Both the position numbers and the translations under genes were made by a program. From Parapristionchus giblindavisi (lineage: Eukaryota; Nematoda; Chromadorea; Rhabditida; Diplogasteridae): a stretch of DNA of 64,000 bases. Below are positions 14,401 to 26,037 of this stretch, piece after piece. The notes under the pieces are model-generated. The model did no database searches and had not been told where the DNA came from. It saw only the letters and a list, made by a program, of their open reading frames with translations. Each line of letters starts with the position of its first letter. Positions within the stretch are counted from its first letter, which is position 1. The DNA lies in contig CALSFV010000128.1 in the NCBI GenBank assembly GCA_943737045.1, positions 1 through 64,000 on the forward strand. The letters are read 5' to 3'.

Positions 14401-17400
14401 CGCAATATAAAAACATTTGTTTAACTTGCAGGGCGTGCCCATCGACGATGCCGAGAACAAGAAGGTCTCCCATCGTTTCTCCTCCTTCTTAAGGCACCTT
14501 AATTTGTTCGATAAGCACAAGAAGGGGTGGTTCGGGTGCAATGTGGTGAGTTTTAGACAATTTTTTTTAGTTTCAACATATATTCTTTTTCTTTGAAGGC
14601 ACGCCATGGTGCGTCTCAGATAGCGTTTGACGACTTCTTGCGGAATGAATCGACTAATGTCGAGGCTAACGAAGCAGCCATTGCCCAGCTCCAATGCCAT
14701 TCGTCGCAAATGCAACGGGCGGTCTATGTGGACTCGAAGTGCCTGTTCGCCATAAAGGGTTACGCCTATCTGCGGGCCGTGACGAAGAGAGAGATGGAAC
14801 GAGACGATACATTGAAGGACGAATTTGATCTCTTACAACGACATATAATCATCAAGTACGTGAAAAATTGTGTTTTTTTTTCTTCATATATCCTGCTGCA
14901 GTCATTTCGAAGAAGACGAGAATGAAGAGGACGAAGACATCGATGCCGACGAAGAGGAACTCGAAGAAACGGTTGATAATAGTGTGTCTGGTGATCAAAT
15001 GGATGAACCGGTGTATGATGAAGGTTTGCTGGTAAACAACGAGAATATGTCAAACTGAACATCATTTTAGTTGACTACGACATGTACCCGTCAGATGTAG
15101 TATCGCCTCGCAAAAGAGCCCACGGTGGCGAGAGTGGTTTGTTTTTTGTCGACTTTTATCGATTTGTATCGACCATACATGTAAATGACAAGAATAATTT
15201 TGCAGAATCCGATCGGGCAAGAGGCCTTAGGGCGGCGAAGGTGCAGCGTTCAGCCTCTCAACGTATGTATAATTTTTTTTCCAATTTATTTGTTTTTAAA
15301 TATATTTTATTCATTTAAGGACTCTTTGATGAGGAGCGACAGGTAGATTCGGAGCGACAGATGGAAGCGGAGTCCCGGGTGACTGCGCGAAGAACAAGAA
15401 GCGAGGTTGTCGACGACGCTGAACAGCCCTCAACTTCTGGCCAATTCCTCCCACCCACACTACGTCCTTCTCTGACTTCCAGTAGAACAAGAAGCGTTGT
15501 TGTCGACGACGCAGAACAGCCCGGAACTTCTGGCCAATTCCTCCCACCCACACTACGTCCGTCTCCGGTTGTTCGTCCCCTGAGTGAAGTGAAGTCAATA
15601 TTGAGTAGAGCTCCTCGAGCTCCTCCCAATGCTCCTACCGAAGATGCCCCATGTTCTCCTTCCTCGGCTGCTTTTGCGAGCACCTCCTCAAGCTCTCAGT
15701 GTCTCGATGAGATCTCTATCGCATCGTCGGAATTGAAGAAGAAGAAGAAGAAGAGCATCTTCAAACAGCTTCTCGGACCTGGAAAGTCGTTGAAGGCATC
15801 TGAGAATGAGCGGAATATGTGGCTGGAAAAGCAGATCGCTATCAACGAATGGGCACCACCCCATGGAGGTAGTACACACCACATTAAAGTATATTTATTA
15901 TTTTTTAAATTACAGTTGTCAACTTTGATCTCGATCTCGACGGTTTCGCTGGCATAGGACACACTAGGAATGTAGTGCTCGACGATGGCGACGATGACAC
16001 TGATATCGCTTTCACCGATGAGTGAGTCAATATTCGTTTACATCAAAGAATAATAGCAATGAAAATTCATTGTAGCTACATTCGCGAGAACGACTTGAAG
16101 CGCATCTCCTCCTTGCTAATGGAGCGAACGAAGCTCACTGAAGCACAACTTGCCCGCGAGATGGAAGGATTCAATCTTGTCGGTATGGGAACAAGCTACC
16201 ATAAAATGAGAGCGATCATGAAGAGAAGAGAAGGACCTAAGATTGAAAACTACCCATGGGTCTACATAGCAGAAACTCGGAAATGCGGGCTTGGCATGTT
16301 CGCTAATTGCAGCATTCCGAACGCGAATGTCGTATGCCTGTACACGTAAGCAAAGTACATCCTATTCTAAAAATAATCAAGGTTTTTTAGCGGTCGAATG
16401 ATAGACGAGCAGAAGAGTCTTAAATACGCCAATATGCTTAGCGAGCACAGGCCCAATGAGTTTAATGCTTTGAACTTCCTCGTGAAGTCATACGAGTTTG
16501 GACTCAAAACCGGTATGTATTAGTACGATCTATTGTATTGCATAAATGAGCTATTCAGGTCAAGGCACGATCGTGTTCGAGGGTCACAGGAGAACCCATC
16601 GTGGAGTGGTTGTCCTGGGACGTTACATTAATCACGCCAGGTGCACCGTACATGCCAATGTCAAGGCACGATACATAGTGAAGAAGAATCCTACAGACGA
16701 TACCACACAAGTGTTGGTAGTGTTCGTGGCAATTCGCAATATCAAGGTGAAATTTTTATTTTGTCTTCTAAAGTTTAAATTTTTTTTAAAGAAAGGAGAG
16801 CCCATCTTATACGAGTACAACAGGTCGGTCCCATTCGGTTGTCCACGATGTAATTCGGACGCTCATGATGAGGGTAAGTGTTTCATTCCATTTACGCATG
16901 ATATCTGAAACATGAGTTTTTCCAGTTACCGGCAAGAAGATAGAATTGGAGCCCATATTCGGCGACAATCTGCTAATAGAACGAGTCTACTCAAGTAATA
17001 ATTTTGCATCTTATATCTAATTGTATCAATACCAAACTATTCCTTTTCAGAGGACGAAAGTTCGAAGATGGGAGGTGAACATAAAGAGAAGCTGGAATTC
17101 GCCGACAAGTTCTACAAATCCACTACTCCAGAGGTATACATGAGGGCCGTATCCATGTCGTATCCTGACATGGGTACAGACGGATCGAACTTGTACGAGT
17201 TCGAGCTCAACGTGGAGGCACGGTTCCTGGTCAAGTATGGTGCCCTCCTCCTACAATCGAACACCCCCCTGCTTACTCCTCCAAACGAGGTAAATCTTTT
17301 TTTTTCATATGGAAAAACATTCGCTACTGCCATGTTCTGTTCCTCATAATTCTCTTCTTCTTTCAGCAAATAAGAAATCTGCTCGGCCAGTATGGAGAGA

Positions 17401-17888
17401 TCAACATTAGAGACGCCATACAGCAGATTTTGGCCGACGCGGAATCTCTGACGATTCGTGCCCTTCTCTTCGTCAACCACACAAATTCCCTTGGTGATGC
17501 CCTCATGACCGCTGTCATTTCTCCGGAAAACTCAGAAACATGGCCAATTGGAGCTATCATCGGAATGAGAGTCAGCCAGCAGTCTGCTAAAACTGCCCGA
17601 TTCACGGTCATGGTAAGTTCATAATAATTTTTATTTTTTGTATATTTCTCTATCAACATTGTTATGATATATTTCTCTATCAATTTTTGTACAATCTTCT
17701 ATCATTTCTCTATCAATTATAGAAATCTATTACAATTACAGGGACTCGAAAGGCACGATATCGCTCGCAGGCAGTTCTGCGGAAAGTACATCGCCTCATG
17801 CCCTGGACCCGTCAAGATTATAAGAAAGAAGCACGCCCCGAAGACTGCCAATGACATTTTGGGGAACAATATCATGCGCTATGAGTGA
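11476..17888 (+). CDS. Gene A: finger / tyrosine-recombinase-like / SET-domain fusion protein
   Basis: Thirty exons join in one frame (about 1534 aa): 11476-11677, 11726-11877, 11927-12097, 12152-12205, 12255-12479, 12586-12725, 12773-12834, 12879-13006, 13145-13218, 13263-13429, 13489-13619, 13742-13872, 13930-14071, 14129-14247, 14300-14372, 14432-14545, 14599-14855, 14902-15023, 15071-15136, 15206-15262, 15320-15868, 15916-16021, 16076-16345, 16391-16512, 16559-16746, 16792-16873, 16926-16994, 17051-17289, 17367-17612, 17742-17888. Nearly all introns are GT-AG with TTTCAG-like acceptors, and the start lies directly behind TTTTGCAG. Seen domains: acidic N-terminus; C83-x2-C86 with H95-x3-H99 (finger-like); Q/P/S linker; recombinase-like block (about 269-790, see separate entry); acidic tract; Ser/Pro linker with K-run; SET at about 1141-1295 (GLG 1152-1154, INH 1235-1237, LYEY 1280-1283, CPRC 1291-1294); conserved C-terminal domain ending in RYE. 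Expected role is chromatin methylation plus DNA recombination; this is inferred from domains. Intact in this assembly. Confidence 0.85.
12586..15023 (+). other. Exons 6-18 of gene A: tyrosine-recombinase-like module
   Basis: These 13 exons are absent from the corresponding place in genes B and F. A helical N-terminal part (around TTQTQLIKAYRDFI) resembles a core-binding domain. The catalytic-like part has box I QRNEAVWKL (R559), a Lys-rich strand (K596-K605), FFYTFGGVPI before a helix as in phage-integrase folds, then N694-V-A-R697 in place of HxxR, CHSS (H729) and the putative nucleophile Y738 in RAVYVD. The tail NEAAIAQLQCH...VY aligns by eye with the NE...LA.FMGH...YY pattern of animal Crypton-like tyrosine recombinases. 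The call rests on motif pattern only; N in place of H is a deviation. An acidic E/D-rich stretch follows, encoded in exon 18. Confidence 0.65.
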
Positions 17889-18248
17889 ACTGAGCGGTCG
17901 TTCTTCTCTCACACGGCATCATCAACTCACTGTCTCTCCCATTCTCTTGCTCTATCACCCTCTCATCTTCATTATTTTAGTTACATTTTTGTTGTTAATA
18001 AGTTAATATTCTTGTAAATTTTACAATGGTAATATCATATGTACTCATGTTTTCATTATTCATGTTTTTTGTTTTTCGGTTCATATTCGTTTCTAGTTTT
18101 ACATATGCTTCAAGTTACATTTTTGTTGTTAATAAGTTAATATTCTTGTAAATTTTACTATGGTAATATCATACGAACTCATGTTTTCATTAATCATGTT
18201 TTTCGGTTTTCGATTCTTATCCGTTTCTAGTTTTACATATGCTTCACT
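17889..18248. repeat. Gene A 3' flank with 133-bp tandem duplication
   Basis: The sequence from AGTTACATTTTTGTTGTTAA (about 17979) to the ACATATGCTTC near 18110 is repeated at about 18112-18248 with a few changes. It is AT-rich, with no ORF. It may hold gene A's 3'UTR, but I see no decisive polyadenylation context. Confidence 0.85.
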
Positions 18249-18449
18249 TCTAGTATTAGTTTTATATACTGTCATGTACCTACTCTTTATTCACTTTTGT
18301 CTGTATCGTTATTCATCCATTTATTGTTAATGTTCCATGAAATATTGAGATGAACGAGATGTCACACTTTATTTGGTCCATCTATTTAAATTTCTCATGT
18401 TCCAATTAGTTTACATTCATATTTTACTTTGTTTTTCAATTTCCATAAT

Positions 18450-19090
18450 CGAAAGCACGCAAAGAAAAACAAACTTACAATTTAAACCATTTTCGATTTC
18501 GAATTCAGGTTCCCCATCGTTGAATTAGCCTATCCTATAATTTTCATCTCTCGGCGACAATTCTCACTTTTGCTTACCAAAATACGCACACACAAACAAA
18601 CTTTCAGTTTACACCATTTTCGATTTCAAAATCGGTTTCTCCATCGCCGAATTAGTGTTCCCTCCAATTTTCAGCTTTCCACGACTATTTTTCTTTTTTT
18701 GCTTAAGAAAATACGCAAAGACGAACAAACTTACAGTTTACACCATTTTAGATTTAAAATTCGGATTCTTCATCGTCGAATTAGTGTTCCCTCCAATTTT
18801 CAGCTTTCCACGACTATTTTTCTTTTTTTGCTTAAGAAAATACGCAAAGACGAACAAACTTACAGTTTACACCATTTTAGATTTAAAATTCGGATTCTTC
18901 ATCGTCGAATTAGTGTTCCCTCCAATTTTCAGCTTTCCACGAAAATTTTTCTTTTTTTGCTTACGAAAATACGCAAAGACGAAGAAACTTACGGTTTACA
19001 CCTTTTTCGATTTCAAAATCGGATTCTCCATCGTCGAATTAGTATTCCCTACAATTTTCACCTTTCTACGACCATTTTTACTTTTTTGCT
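18450..19090. repeat. 129-bp tandem repeat, about five units
   Basis: Units begin near 18455, 18579, 18709, 18838 and 18966 at the motif AAATACGCAAAGACGAAC; spacing is 124-130 bp. Because the central spacings are multiples of three or nearly so, two frames on the plus strand stay open for 158 and 233 codons. Their translations are repetitive (43-residue period), F/L/R-rich and resemble no protein I know, so I treat this as non-coding. Confidence 0.92.
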
Positions 19091-20232
19091 ATATTTGCCC
19101 CCAGGGGATATACCTCTTTATCACTTTATAATCTTATTCATCTGTCTTTTTCAACAATTATGCTTAAATATCTCATTTTATCACCATTTTTACACTTTTC
19201 AACATCCAACTTCCCAAATAACTCCATTTTTTTCAAAATTTACCCCGCCCAACTTAGCTACAGGTAGTTAGCCATACTTTCCGAGCTAGTCCATCGTCAT
19301 TTGACCAATCCGCTTCACTTTGGTTTCCAAAAAAATGTTACTGGGCCCTTACGCCCCTAATGCATCAATAACTATGTAGAAGCGGGCTCCTACTTTTGCC
19401 AAACGTCCAGAATCGACCCCTCGATTTGGCCGATTAACTCCCAACCACGTGAGTTAGACGACGGCTCTGCCGACTCCTTGCCGGCACAGGCGGCAAGGGG
19501 TGCCGGCAGAGGCGACATGCCAACTTATTATGTTCACAACTTTGAAATTTTTTTAATGGGCTACCTGTTCAACCGTATCCTCCCAAATTTCCTGAAATGA
19601 TAATCACCATTATGATCTTCTAATTACCAAAGACACATGTCACAGTCTTCCCTCCATCTCCATTTACAGTAGCCTAACTTGTGCCGCTCATTGACTTATT
19701 TCCAGTGTACATTTGACGTGTGCACCCCACCAAAAAAAGTTACTTCCAAACTTTCTCCATATGGCTTTTACATCATTTCTAATCATATGATAATAATCTT
19801 AAGTGGGCAAAAAATTTTTTCACAATTTCAGACTTGTATTTTTTTTAGCTTGCTCTTTTCTACAAGGAAATACCATCTTTGTGCTCCTACAGTTCACTTC
19901 AACGAAAATCTTGCCATGAGAGTCGCTGGTGTCTAACTTGCCCCTATACATGGAACAACTTTTCACTATTCATAGGCTCATAAGTTCAAAATTTCCAGAA
20001 TAATTTACATCCGAAAACAAAAAAAATGAAATTTTACATTTTTTCAAAAATTATTTTTTTCGGAGCAAACGGCCACAGCAATACCAGATTAGTGTTCTAA
20101 TAGCAGTGTGAAACTAGTCACTGCGATATTTAGCCAAAAAACGGTAAATATCCGACATGCCGCCTATGCCGCACCCGACCATCGCAGATGCCGGCAGAGC
20201 CTACGCTCTTGCCGGCACAGCCGGCGTCTAAC
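19091..20232. other. Intergenic stretch with GCCGGC-rich palindromes
   Basis: No gene is supported. GC-rich islands at about 19455-19520 and 20160-20232 contain repeated TGCCGGCA and CCGGCAG motifs able to form hairpins in an otherwise AT-rich stretch. The same motif recurs in the satellite unit and in the 1168-bp repeat. Confidence 0.6.
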
Positions 20233-20342
20233 TACCCAAGTTTGAGGTACTTTTTCGATCTGGCTCGTTGAAAGACGTGGCCAATGCCATAAATTTTGGA
20301 ACGGCACTGCCTAGGCGGTGCCAATAATTGGTGAATTTAAAG

Positions 20343-20386
20343 AAATAGAACAACTTCTCGTACAATGTACGGGAAGTTGTTCTATT
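20343..20386. repeat. Perfect-looking hairpin in the 1168-bp unit
   Basis: AAATAGAACAACTTC and GAAGTTGTTCTATTT are the outer arms, with a CGTAC/GTACG inner stem and a tiny loop; one base on each side is unpaired or wobble. It is repeated in the other two units (offset about 1169 and 2337). It could form an RNA hairpin or a cruciform; no flanking promoter is recognised. Confidence 0.85.
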
Positions 20387-21102
20387 TTTTATCATTATTG
20401 ATTGATCATTGATTGATTAATCTCTACTCTGTCTTCTTATCAAGCTAGCCGCCCTTGATTTTGCTAAAACAGTCTAGGATATGTGAATGAGCGAGGAATG
20501 AGCTTTCCTTCTGGTATTTAGAATGCCTGAACTATTCAATCAATATTATGTAGGAACTAATCGATTGTTGTCACTTGATCTTTCTTATTTTGGATTTCTC
20601 GAACTGGTCACTTTAAGTGACCACGATGTCACTTTAGGTGACAACGACTATCGATCCAGTAGTTAAAGTGCGGAAATACTCTCCAACTGGACAGTTTTTC
20701 TGTCCAGTCTGATTTTGTACGGAAAACTGTACATTTTGCATTTTTTCGCTAAGAATCACAGAAAATAGAAAAATTTTACTACTAACAATCAAAAGTCGTC
20801 GTTTCCCGCCCGATTTAGCGCCTTTCTAATCGCGATTTTGCCTGTACGGCGTAGCGGGCGTTGCGGCGCGTCGCCTGCACAAAACCGCAGCTCGAACGGA
20901 GCATTTTGAAGGAAGTTATGGCCATTTTAGTGAGATTTTGTCCATCAATCAAAGCCAAAGTTGAGCCACGATATCTCGAGATAGAGCAGTACGTATGTCA
21001 AGAGTCTCTGGTAATTAGAAGCACATATTGGTCTCTGTCATGTCTGAAAATTATAGAGGATTTGGTTGGACAGGCAGCTCATAAGATAAGGTCGAAGTTG
21101 TG

Positions 21103-21176
21103 AATATCATAAGTTGACTTGCCGCCCCTGCCGTCTGCCGTTGCCGGCAGGGGCGGCAAGTCAACGTATGATATTA
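21103..21176. repeat. GC-rich palindrome, first 1168-bp unit
   Basis: ATATCATAAGTTGACTTGCC and its near-complement GGCAAGTCAACGTATGATAT flank a CCCCTGCCG...CGGCAGGGG stem. The arms are about 30 bp and the loop about 10 bp. It occurs once in each 1168-bp unit and looks like a small inserted foldback element that was then amplified with the unit. Confidence 0.85.
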
Positions 21177-23747
21177 ACCCGTCCTCTCAACTTTTCATAT
21201 TCTGTCATTTTCCTTTTCATTTTCCCTCATGCCACACCTCACTAGCCCACTACAGCAGTCACTATGATCAGTGGCTAGCGAGTATGTGTGAGCGAGAGGG
21301 AGAGGGAGAGGGAGAGAGTGTGTGTGCGCGTCACTATCCCGGCGCATATCCGCCAAGCCGGCTGGCTAAAGGCAGCGAGCCGATATCAGCTTCGGTTTAA
21401 TTACCCAAGTTTGAGGTACTTTTTCGATCTGGCTCGTTGAAAGACGTGGCCAATGCCATAAATTTTGGAACGGCACTGCCTAGGCGGTGCCAATAATTGG
21501 TGAATTTAAAGAAATAGAACAACTTCTCGTACAATGTACGGGAAGTTGTTCTATTTTTTATCATTATTGATTGATCATTGATTGATTAATCTCTACTCTG
21601 TCTTCTTATCAAGCTAGCCGCCCTTGATTTTGCTAAAACAGTCTAGGATATGTGAATGAGCGAGGAATGAGCTTTCCTTCTGGTATTTAGAATGCCTGAA
21701 CTATTCAATCAATATTATGTAGGAACTAATCGATTGTTGTCACTTGATCTTTCTTATTTTGGATTTCTCGAACTGGTCACTTTAAGTGACCACGATGTCA
21801 CTTTAGGTGACAACGACTATCGATCCAGTAGTTAAAGTGCGGAAATACTCTCCAACTGGACAGTTTTTCTGTCCAGTCTGATTTTGTACGGAAAACTGTA
21901 CATTTTGCATTTTTTCGCTAAGAATCACAGAAAATAGAAAAATTTTACTACTAACAATCAAAAGTCGTCGTTTCCCGCCCGATTTAGCGCCTTTCTAATC
22001 GCGATTTTGCCTGTACGGCGTAGCGGGCGTTGCGGCGCGTCGCCTGCACAAAACCGCAGCTCGAACGGAGCATTTTGAAGGAAGTTATGGCCATTTTAGT
22101 GAGATTTTGTCCATCAATCAAAGCCAAAGTTGAGCCACGATATCTCGAGATAGAGCAGTACGTATGTCAAGAGTCTCTGGTAATTAGAAGCACATATTGG
22201 TCTCTGTCATGTCTGAAAATTATAGAGGATTTGGTTGGACAGGCAGCTCATAAGATAAGGTCGAAGTTGTGAATATCATAAGTTGACTTGCCGCCCCTGC
22301 CGTCTGCCGTTGCCGGCAGGGGCGGCAAGTCAACGTATGATATTAACCCGTCCTCTCAACTTTTCATATTCTGTCATTTTCCTTTTCATTTTCCCTCATG
22401 CCACACCTCACTAGCCCACTACAGCAGTCACTATGATCAGTGGCTAGCGAGTATGTGTGAGCGAGAGGGAGAGGGAGAGGGAGAGAGTGTGTGTGCGCGT
22501 CACTATCCCGGCGCATATCCGCCAAGCCGGCTGGCTAAAGGCAGCGAGCCGATATCAGCTTCGGTTTAATTACCCAAGTTTGAGGTACTTTTCGATCTGG
22601 CTCGTTGAAAGACGTGGCCAATGCCATAAATTTTGGAACGGCACTGCCTAGGCGGTGCCAATAATTGGTGAATTTAAAGAAATAGAACAACTTCTCGTAC
22701 AATGTACGGGAAGTTGTTCTATTTTTTATCATTATTGATTGATCATTGATTGATTAATCTCTACTCTGTCTTCTTATCAAGCTAGCCGCCCTTGATTTTG
22801 CTAAAACAGTCTAGGATATGTGAATGAGCGAGGAATGAGCTTTCCTTCTGGTATTTAGAATGCCTGAACTATTCAATCAATATTATGTAGGAACTAATCG
22901 ATTGTTGTCACTTGATCTTTCTTATTTTGGATTTCTCGAACTGGTCACTTTAAGTGACCACGATGTCACTTTAGGTGACAACGACTATCGATCCAGTAGT
23001 TAAAGTGCGGAAATACTCTCCAACTGGACAGTTTTTCTGTCCAGTCTGATTTTGTACGGAAAACTGTACATTTTGCATTTTTTCGCTAAGAATCACAGAA
23101 AATAGAAAAATTTTACTACTAACAATCAAAAGTCGTCGTTTCCCGCCCGATTTAGCGCCTTTCTAATCGCGATTTTGCCTGTACGGCGTAGCGGGCGTTG
23201 CGGCGCGTCGCCTGCACAAAACCGCAGCTCGAACGGAGCATTTTGAAGGAAGTTATGGCCATTTTAGTGAGATTTTGTCCATCAATCAAAGCCAAAGTTG
23301 AGCCACGATATCTCGAGATAGAGCAGTACGTATGTCAAGAGTCTCTGGTAATTAGAAGCACATATTGGTCTCTGTCATGTCTGAAAATTATAGAGGATTT
23401 GGTTGGACAGGCAGCTCATAAGATAAGGTCGAAGTTGTGAATATCATAAGTTGACTTGCCGCCCCTGCCGTCTGCCGTTGCCGGCAGGGGCGGCAAGTCA
23501 ACGTATGATATTAACCCGTCCTCTCAACTTTTCATATTCTGTCATTTTCCTTTTCATTTTCCCTCATGCCACACCTCACTAGCCCACTACAGCAGTCACT
23601 ATGATCAGTGGCTAGCGAGTATGTGTGAGCGAGAGGGAGAGGGAGAGGGAGAGAGTGTGTGTGCGCGTCACTATCCCGGCGCATATCCGCCAAGCCGGCT
23701 GGCTAAAGGCAGCGAGCCGATATCAGCTTCGGTTTAATTACCCAAGT

Positions 23748-24206
23748 ATAGTTAGACTGAAACTAAACCGGCATTTAATATTTTTGTTAATTTTTGTATA
23801 TTTAGGATTCATACTCATCGTCAAATTACCAAAAGGATTTTTCAAAAAAAAAATTATTCGCCGAGTTATACCACTTTTTGTGATTGCGCAATACTCGAAT
23901 TTTGAATTATTTTGAAAATTCTTCCCGTGAAGCGATTTCGACGTTTCTTCGTTTCCAATCACTTCTAAATAAATAATAATGAATTACCACGCAAAAACTG
24001 AGCAAGAAAATTTAGGTTTGGCAAAAATATTGGGTGTTTCTATTTGCACATTCGAATTTCTTGAAATTCGACTGCGAATATGCTTTCGTTTGCTATTTTC
24101 AGCAATCAGTAAATTGTTTTCGACCACGCCGGAACCGATGGAAGTGGTTTCGGCCCGATCCGGAGCCGTCTTTTAGGCGAAAAGCCGGCTCTCGGACAAT
24201 TTTTGC
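23748..24206. other. Spacer between two tandem arrays
   Basis: AT-rich, about 460 bp, with overlapping short ORFs in several frames and no splice-consistent gene. I see nothing recognisable. Confidence 0.5.
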
Positions 24207-24643
24207 ATATTTTCACCTATTAAACGTGATTTTAGCGACCCGGTTCCTGAAAGTAAATTGTAGAGCTCGAAAAGGCGCAACTTTTTTGTGTTGGACCCAA
24301 CTCAATTCGAGCAAAATTCGCGGACTTGTGAGGTTGCGAAAAATTGACGATTTTGAATTTTTTGAAAAAAATCAAATTTCTAAATTTTTAAATTTTTCCA
24401 CACTATGATATTCTTGTAGCGCGTGAAAAACTGATTTAAAAAACACCCTTTGTGCAATCGCACATGACCTATTTTCACAGAAAAAAATTTCCGAAAAAGT
24501 GTGAAAACACGATTTTGGCAGTTTTTCGGGGTAAATCGGTCTTCAACTTCGTACTACGCGTTTTATATGGCTAGGAGAGTTGTAGCCCTGTTCTTTCCGC
24601 GTCGAACGGTATATAACATCGCTATGATTGATTAAGTAAATCA

Positions 24644-24711
24644 GCCGTAGCGTCGAGGTAAAGAGGTACCACTTTCAAAAAAAGTCGCTGGTTCGAATCC
24701 CGGCCAGAGCA
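24644..24711 (+). tRNA. tRNA-like (pseudo-tRNA) segment, copy 1 of 3
   Basis: GGTTCGAATCC at 24690-24700 is a perfect B-box/T-loop, flanked by a GCTGG/CCGGC T-stem. A weak A-box-like stretch (TAGCGTCGAGG) lies upstream. The 3' acceptor strand has no convincing 5' partner, so a cloverleaf cannot be closed. Best read as a tRNA-derived relic. Copies 2 and 3 follow at +663 and +1326 (25307-25374 and 25970-26037). Confidence 0.5.
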
Positions 24712-25306
24712 AGAATTTTTGCTGATTTTTACTCAACGCTGAAAAGCGTTAAATAGTAGTTTGAGGTGTGACTAATGATGAACCAAGTTGTTTTGGGTCA
24801 TTTGGAGCTCTAAAAAGAATCAAAATGTAACAAAATACAGAAAGTGAATACATGAAAATCGGTTTTTCGGTATTTTCGCCTATTTATCGTAATTTTAGCG
24901 TTCCACATCCTGAAAGCAATTTGTAGAGCTCGAAAAGGCGCAACTTTTTTGTGTTGGACCGAACTCATTTCGAGCAAAATTCGCGGACTTGTGAGGTTGC
25001 GAAAAATTGACGATTTTGAATTTTTTGAAAAAAATCAAATTTCTAAATTTTTTAATTTTTCCACACTATGATATTCTTGTAGCGCGTGAAAAACTGATTT
25101 AAAAAACACCCTTTGTGCAATCGCACATGACCTATTTTCACAGAAAAAAATTTCCGAAAAAGTGTGAAAACACGATTTTGGCAGTTTTTCGGGGTAAATC
25201 GGTCTTCAACTTCGTACTACGCGTTTTATATGGCTAGGAGAGTTGTAGCCCTGTTCTTTCCGCGTCGAATGGTATATAACATCACTATGATTGATTAAGT
25301 AAATCA

Positions 25307-25374
25307 GCCGTAGCGTCGAGGTAAAGAGGTACCACTTTCAAAAAAAGTCGCTGGTTCGAATCCCGGCCAGAGCA
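25307..25374 (+). tRNA. tRNA-like segment, copy 2 of 3
   Basis: Same sequence as the first copy, with the B box at 25353-25363. Amplified with the 663-bp unit; acceptor stem not closed. Confidence 0.5.
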
Positions 25375-25969
25375 AGAATTTTTGCTGATTTTTACTCAAC
25401 GCTGAAAAGCGTTAAATAGTAGTTTGAGGTGTGACTAATGATGAACCAAGTTGTTTTGGGTCATTTGGAGCTCTAAAAAGAATCAAAATGTAACAAAATA
25501 CAGAAAGTGAATACATGAAAATCGGTTTTTCGGTATTTTCGCCTATTTATCGTAATTTTAGCGTTCCACATCCTGAAAGCAATTTGTAGAGCTCGAAAAG
25601 GCGCAACTTTTTTGTGTTGGACCAAACTCATTTCGAGCAAAATTCGCGGACTTGTGAGGTTGCGAAAAATTGACGATTTTGAATTTTTTGAAAAAAATCA
25701 AATTTCTAAATTTTTTAATTTTTCCACACTATGATATTCTTGTAGCGCGTGAAAAACTGATTTAAAAAACACCCTTTGTGCAATCGCACATGACCTATTT
25801 TCACAGAAAAAAATTTCCGAAAAAGTGTGAAAACACGATTTTGGCAGTTTTTCGGGGTAAATCGGTCTTCAACTTCGTACTACGCGTTTTATATGGCTAG
25901 GAGAGTTGTAGCCCTGTTCTTTCCGCGTCGAATGGTATATAACATCACTATGATTGATTAAGTAAATCA

Positions 25970-26037
25970 GCCGTAGCGTCGAGGTAAAGAGGTACCACTT
26001 TCAAAAAAAGTCGCTGGTTCGAATCCCGGCCAGAGCA
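25970..26037 (+). tRNA. tRNA-like segment, copy 3 of 3
   Basis: Same as the first copy, with the B box at 26016-26026, in the incomplete third unit. Confidence 0.5.

Larger units (their letters stand above)
20233..23747. repeat. 1168-bp tandem repeat, three near-identical copies
   Basis: Copies start at 20233, 21402 and 22571, each at TACCCAAGTTTGAGGTAC, and the last ends near 23738. The copies appear essentially identical apart from a missing T near 22590. Each holds an 80-codon and a 93-codon plus-strand ORF (for example 20861-21103 and 21119-21400), a long hairpin, a GC-rich palindrome and a GAGAGGGAGAGG run. Neither ORF resembles a known protein. The near-perfect identity implies recent duplication or an assembly artefact. 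Confidence 0.97.

Noticed and set aside
18570..19271. 233-codon and 158-codon repetitive ORFs
   Set aside because: Both arise from a 129-bp tandem repeat whose length is a multiple of three; two frames are open at once and the peptides are low-complexity.
20861..21400. 80- and 93-codon ORFs repeated in each 1168-bp unit (also 22030-22569 and 23198-23737)
   Set aside because: Identical because the repeat is identical, so identity gives no evidence of selection. No start context, splice sites or familiar motifs.
24644..24711. Functional tRNA gene
   Set aside because: Good T-arm and B box but the acceptor and D arms do not pair, so I call it tRNA-like only.
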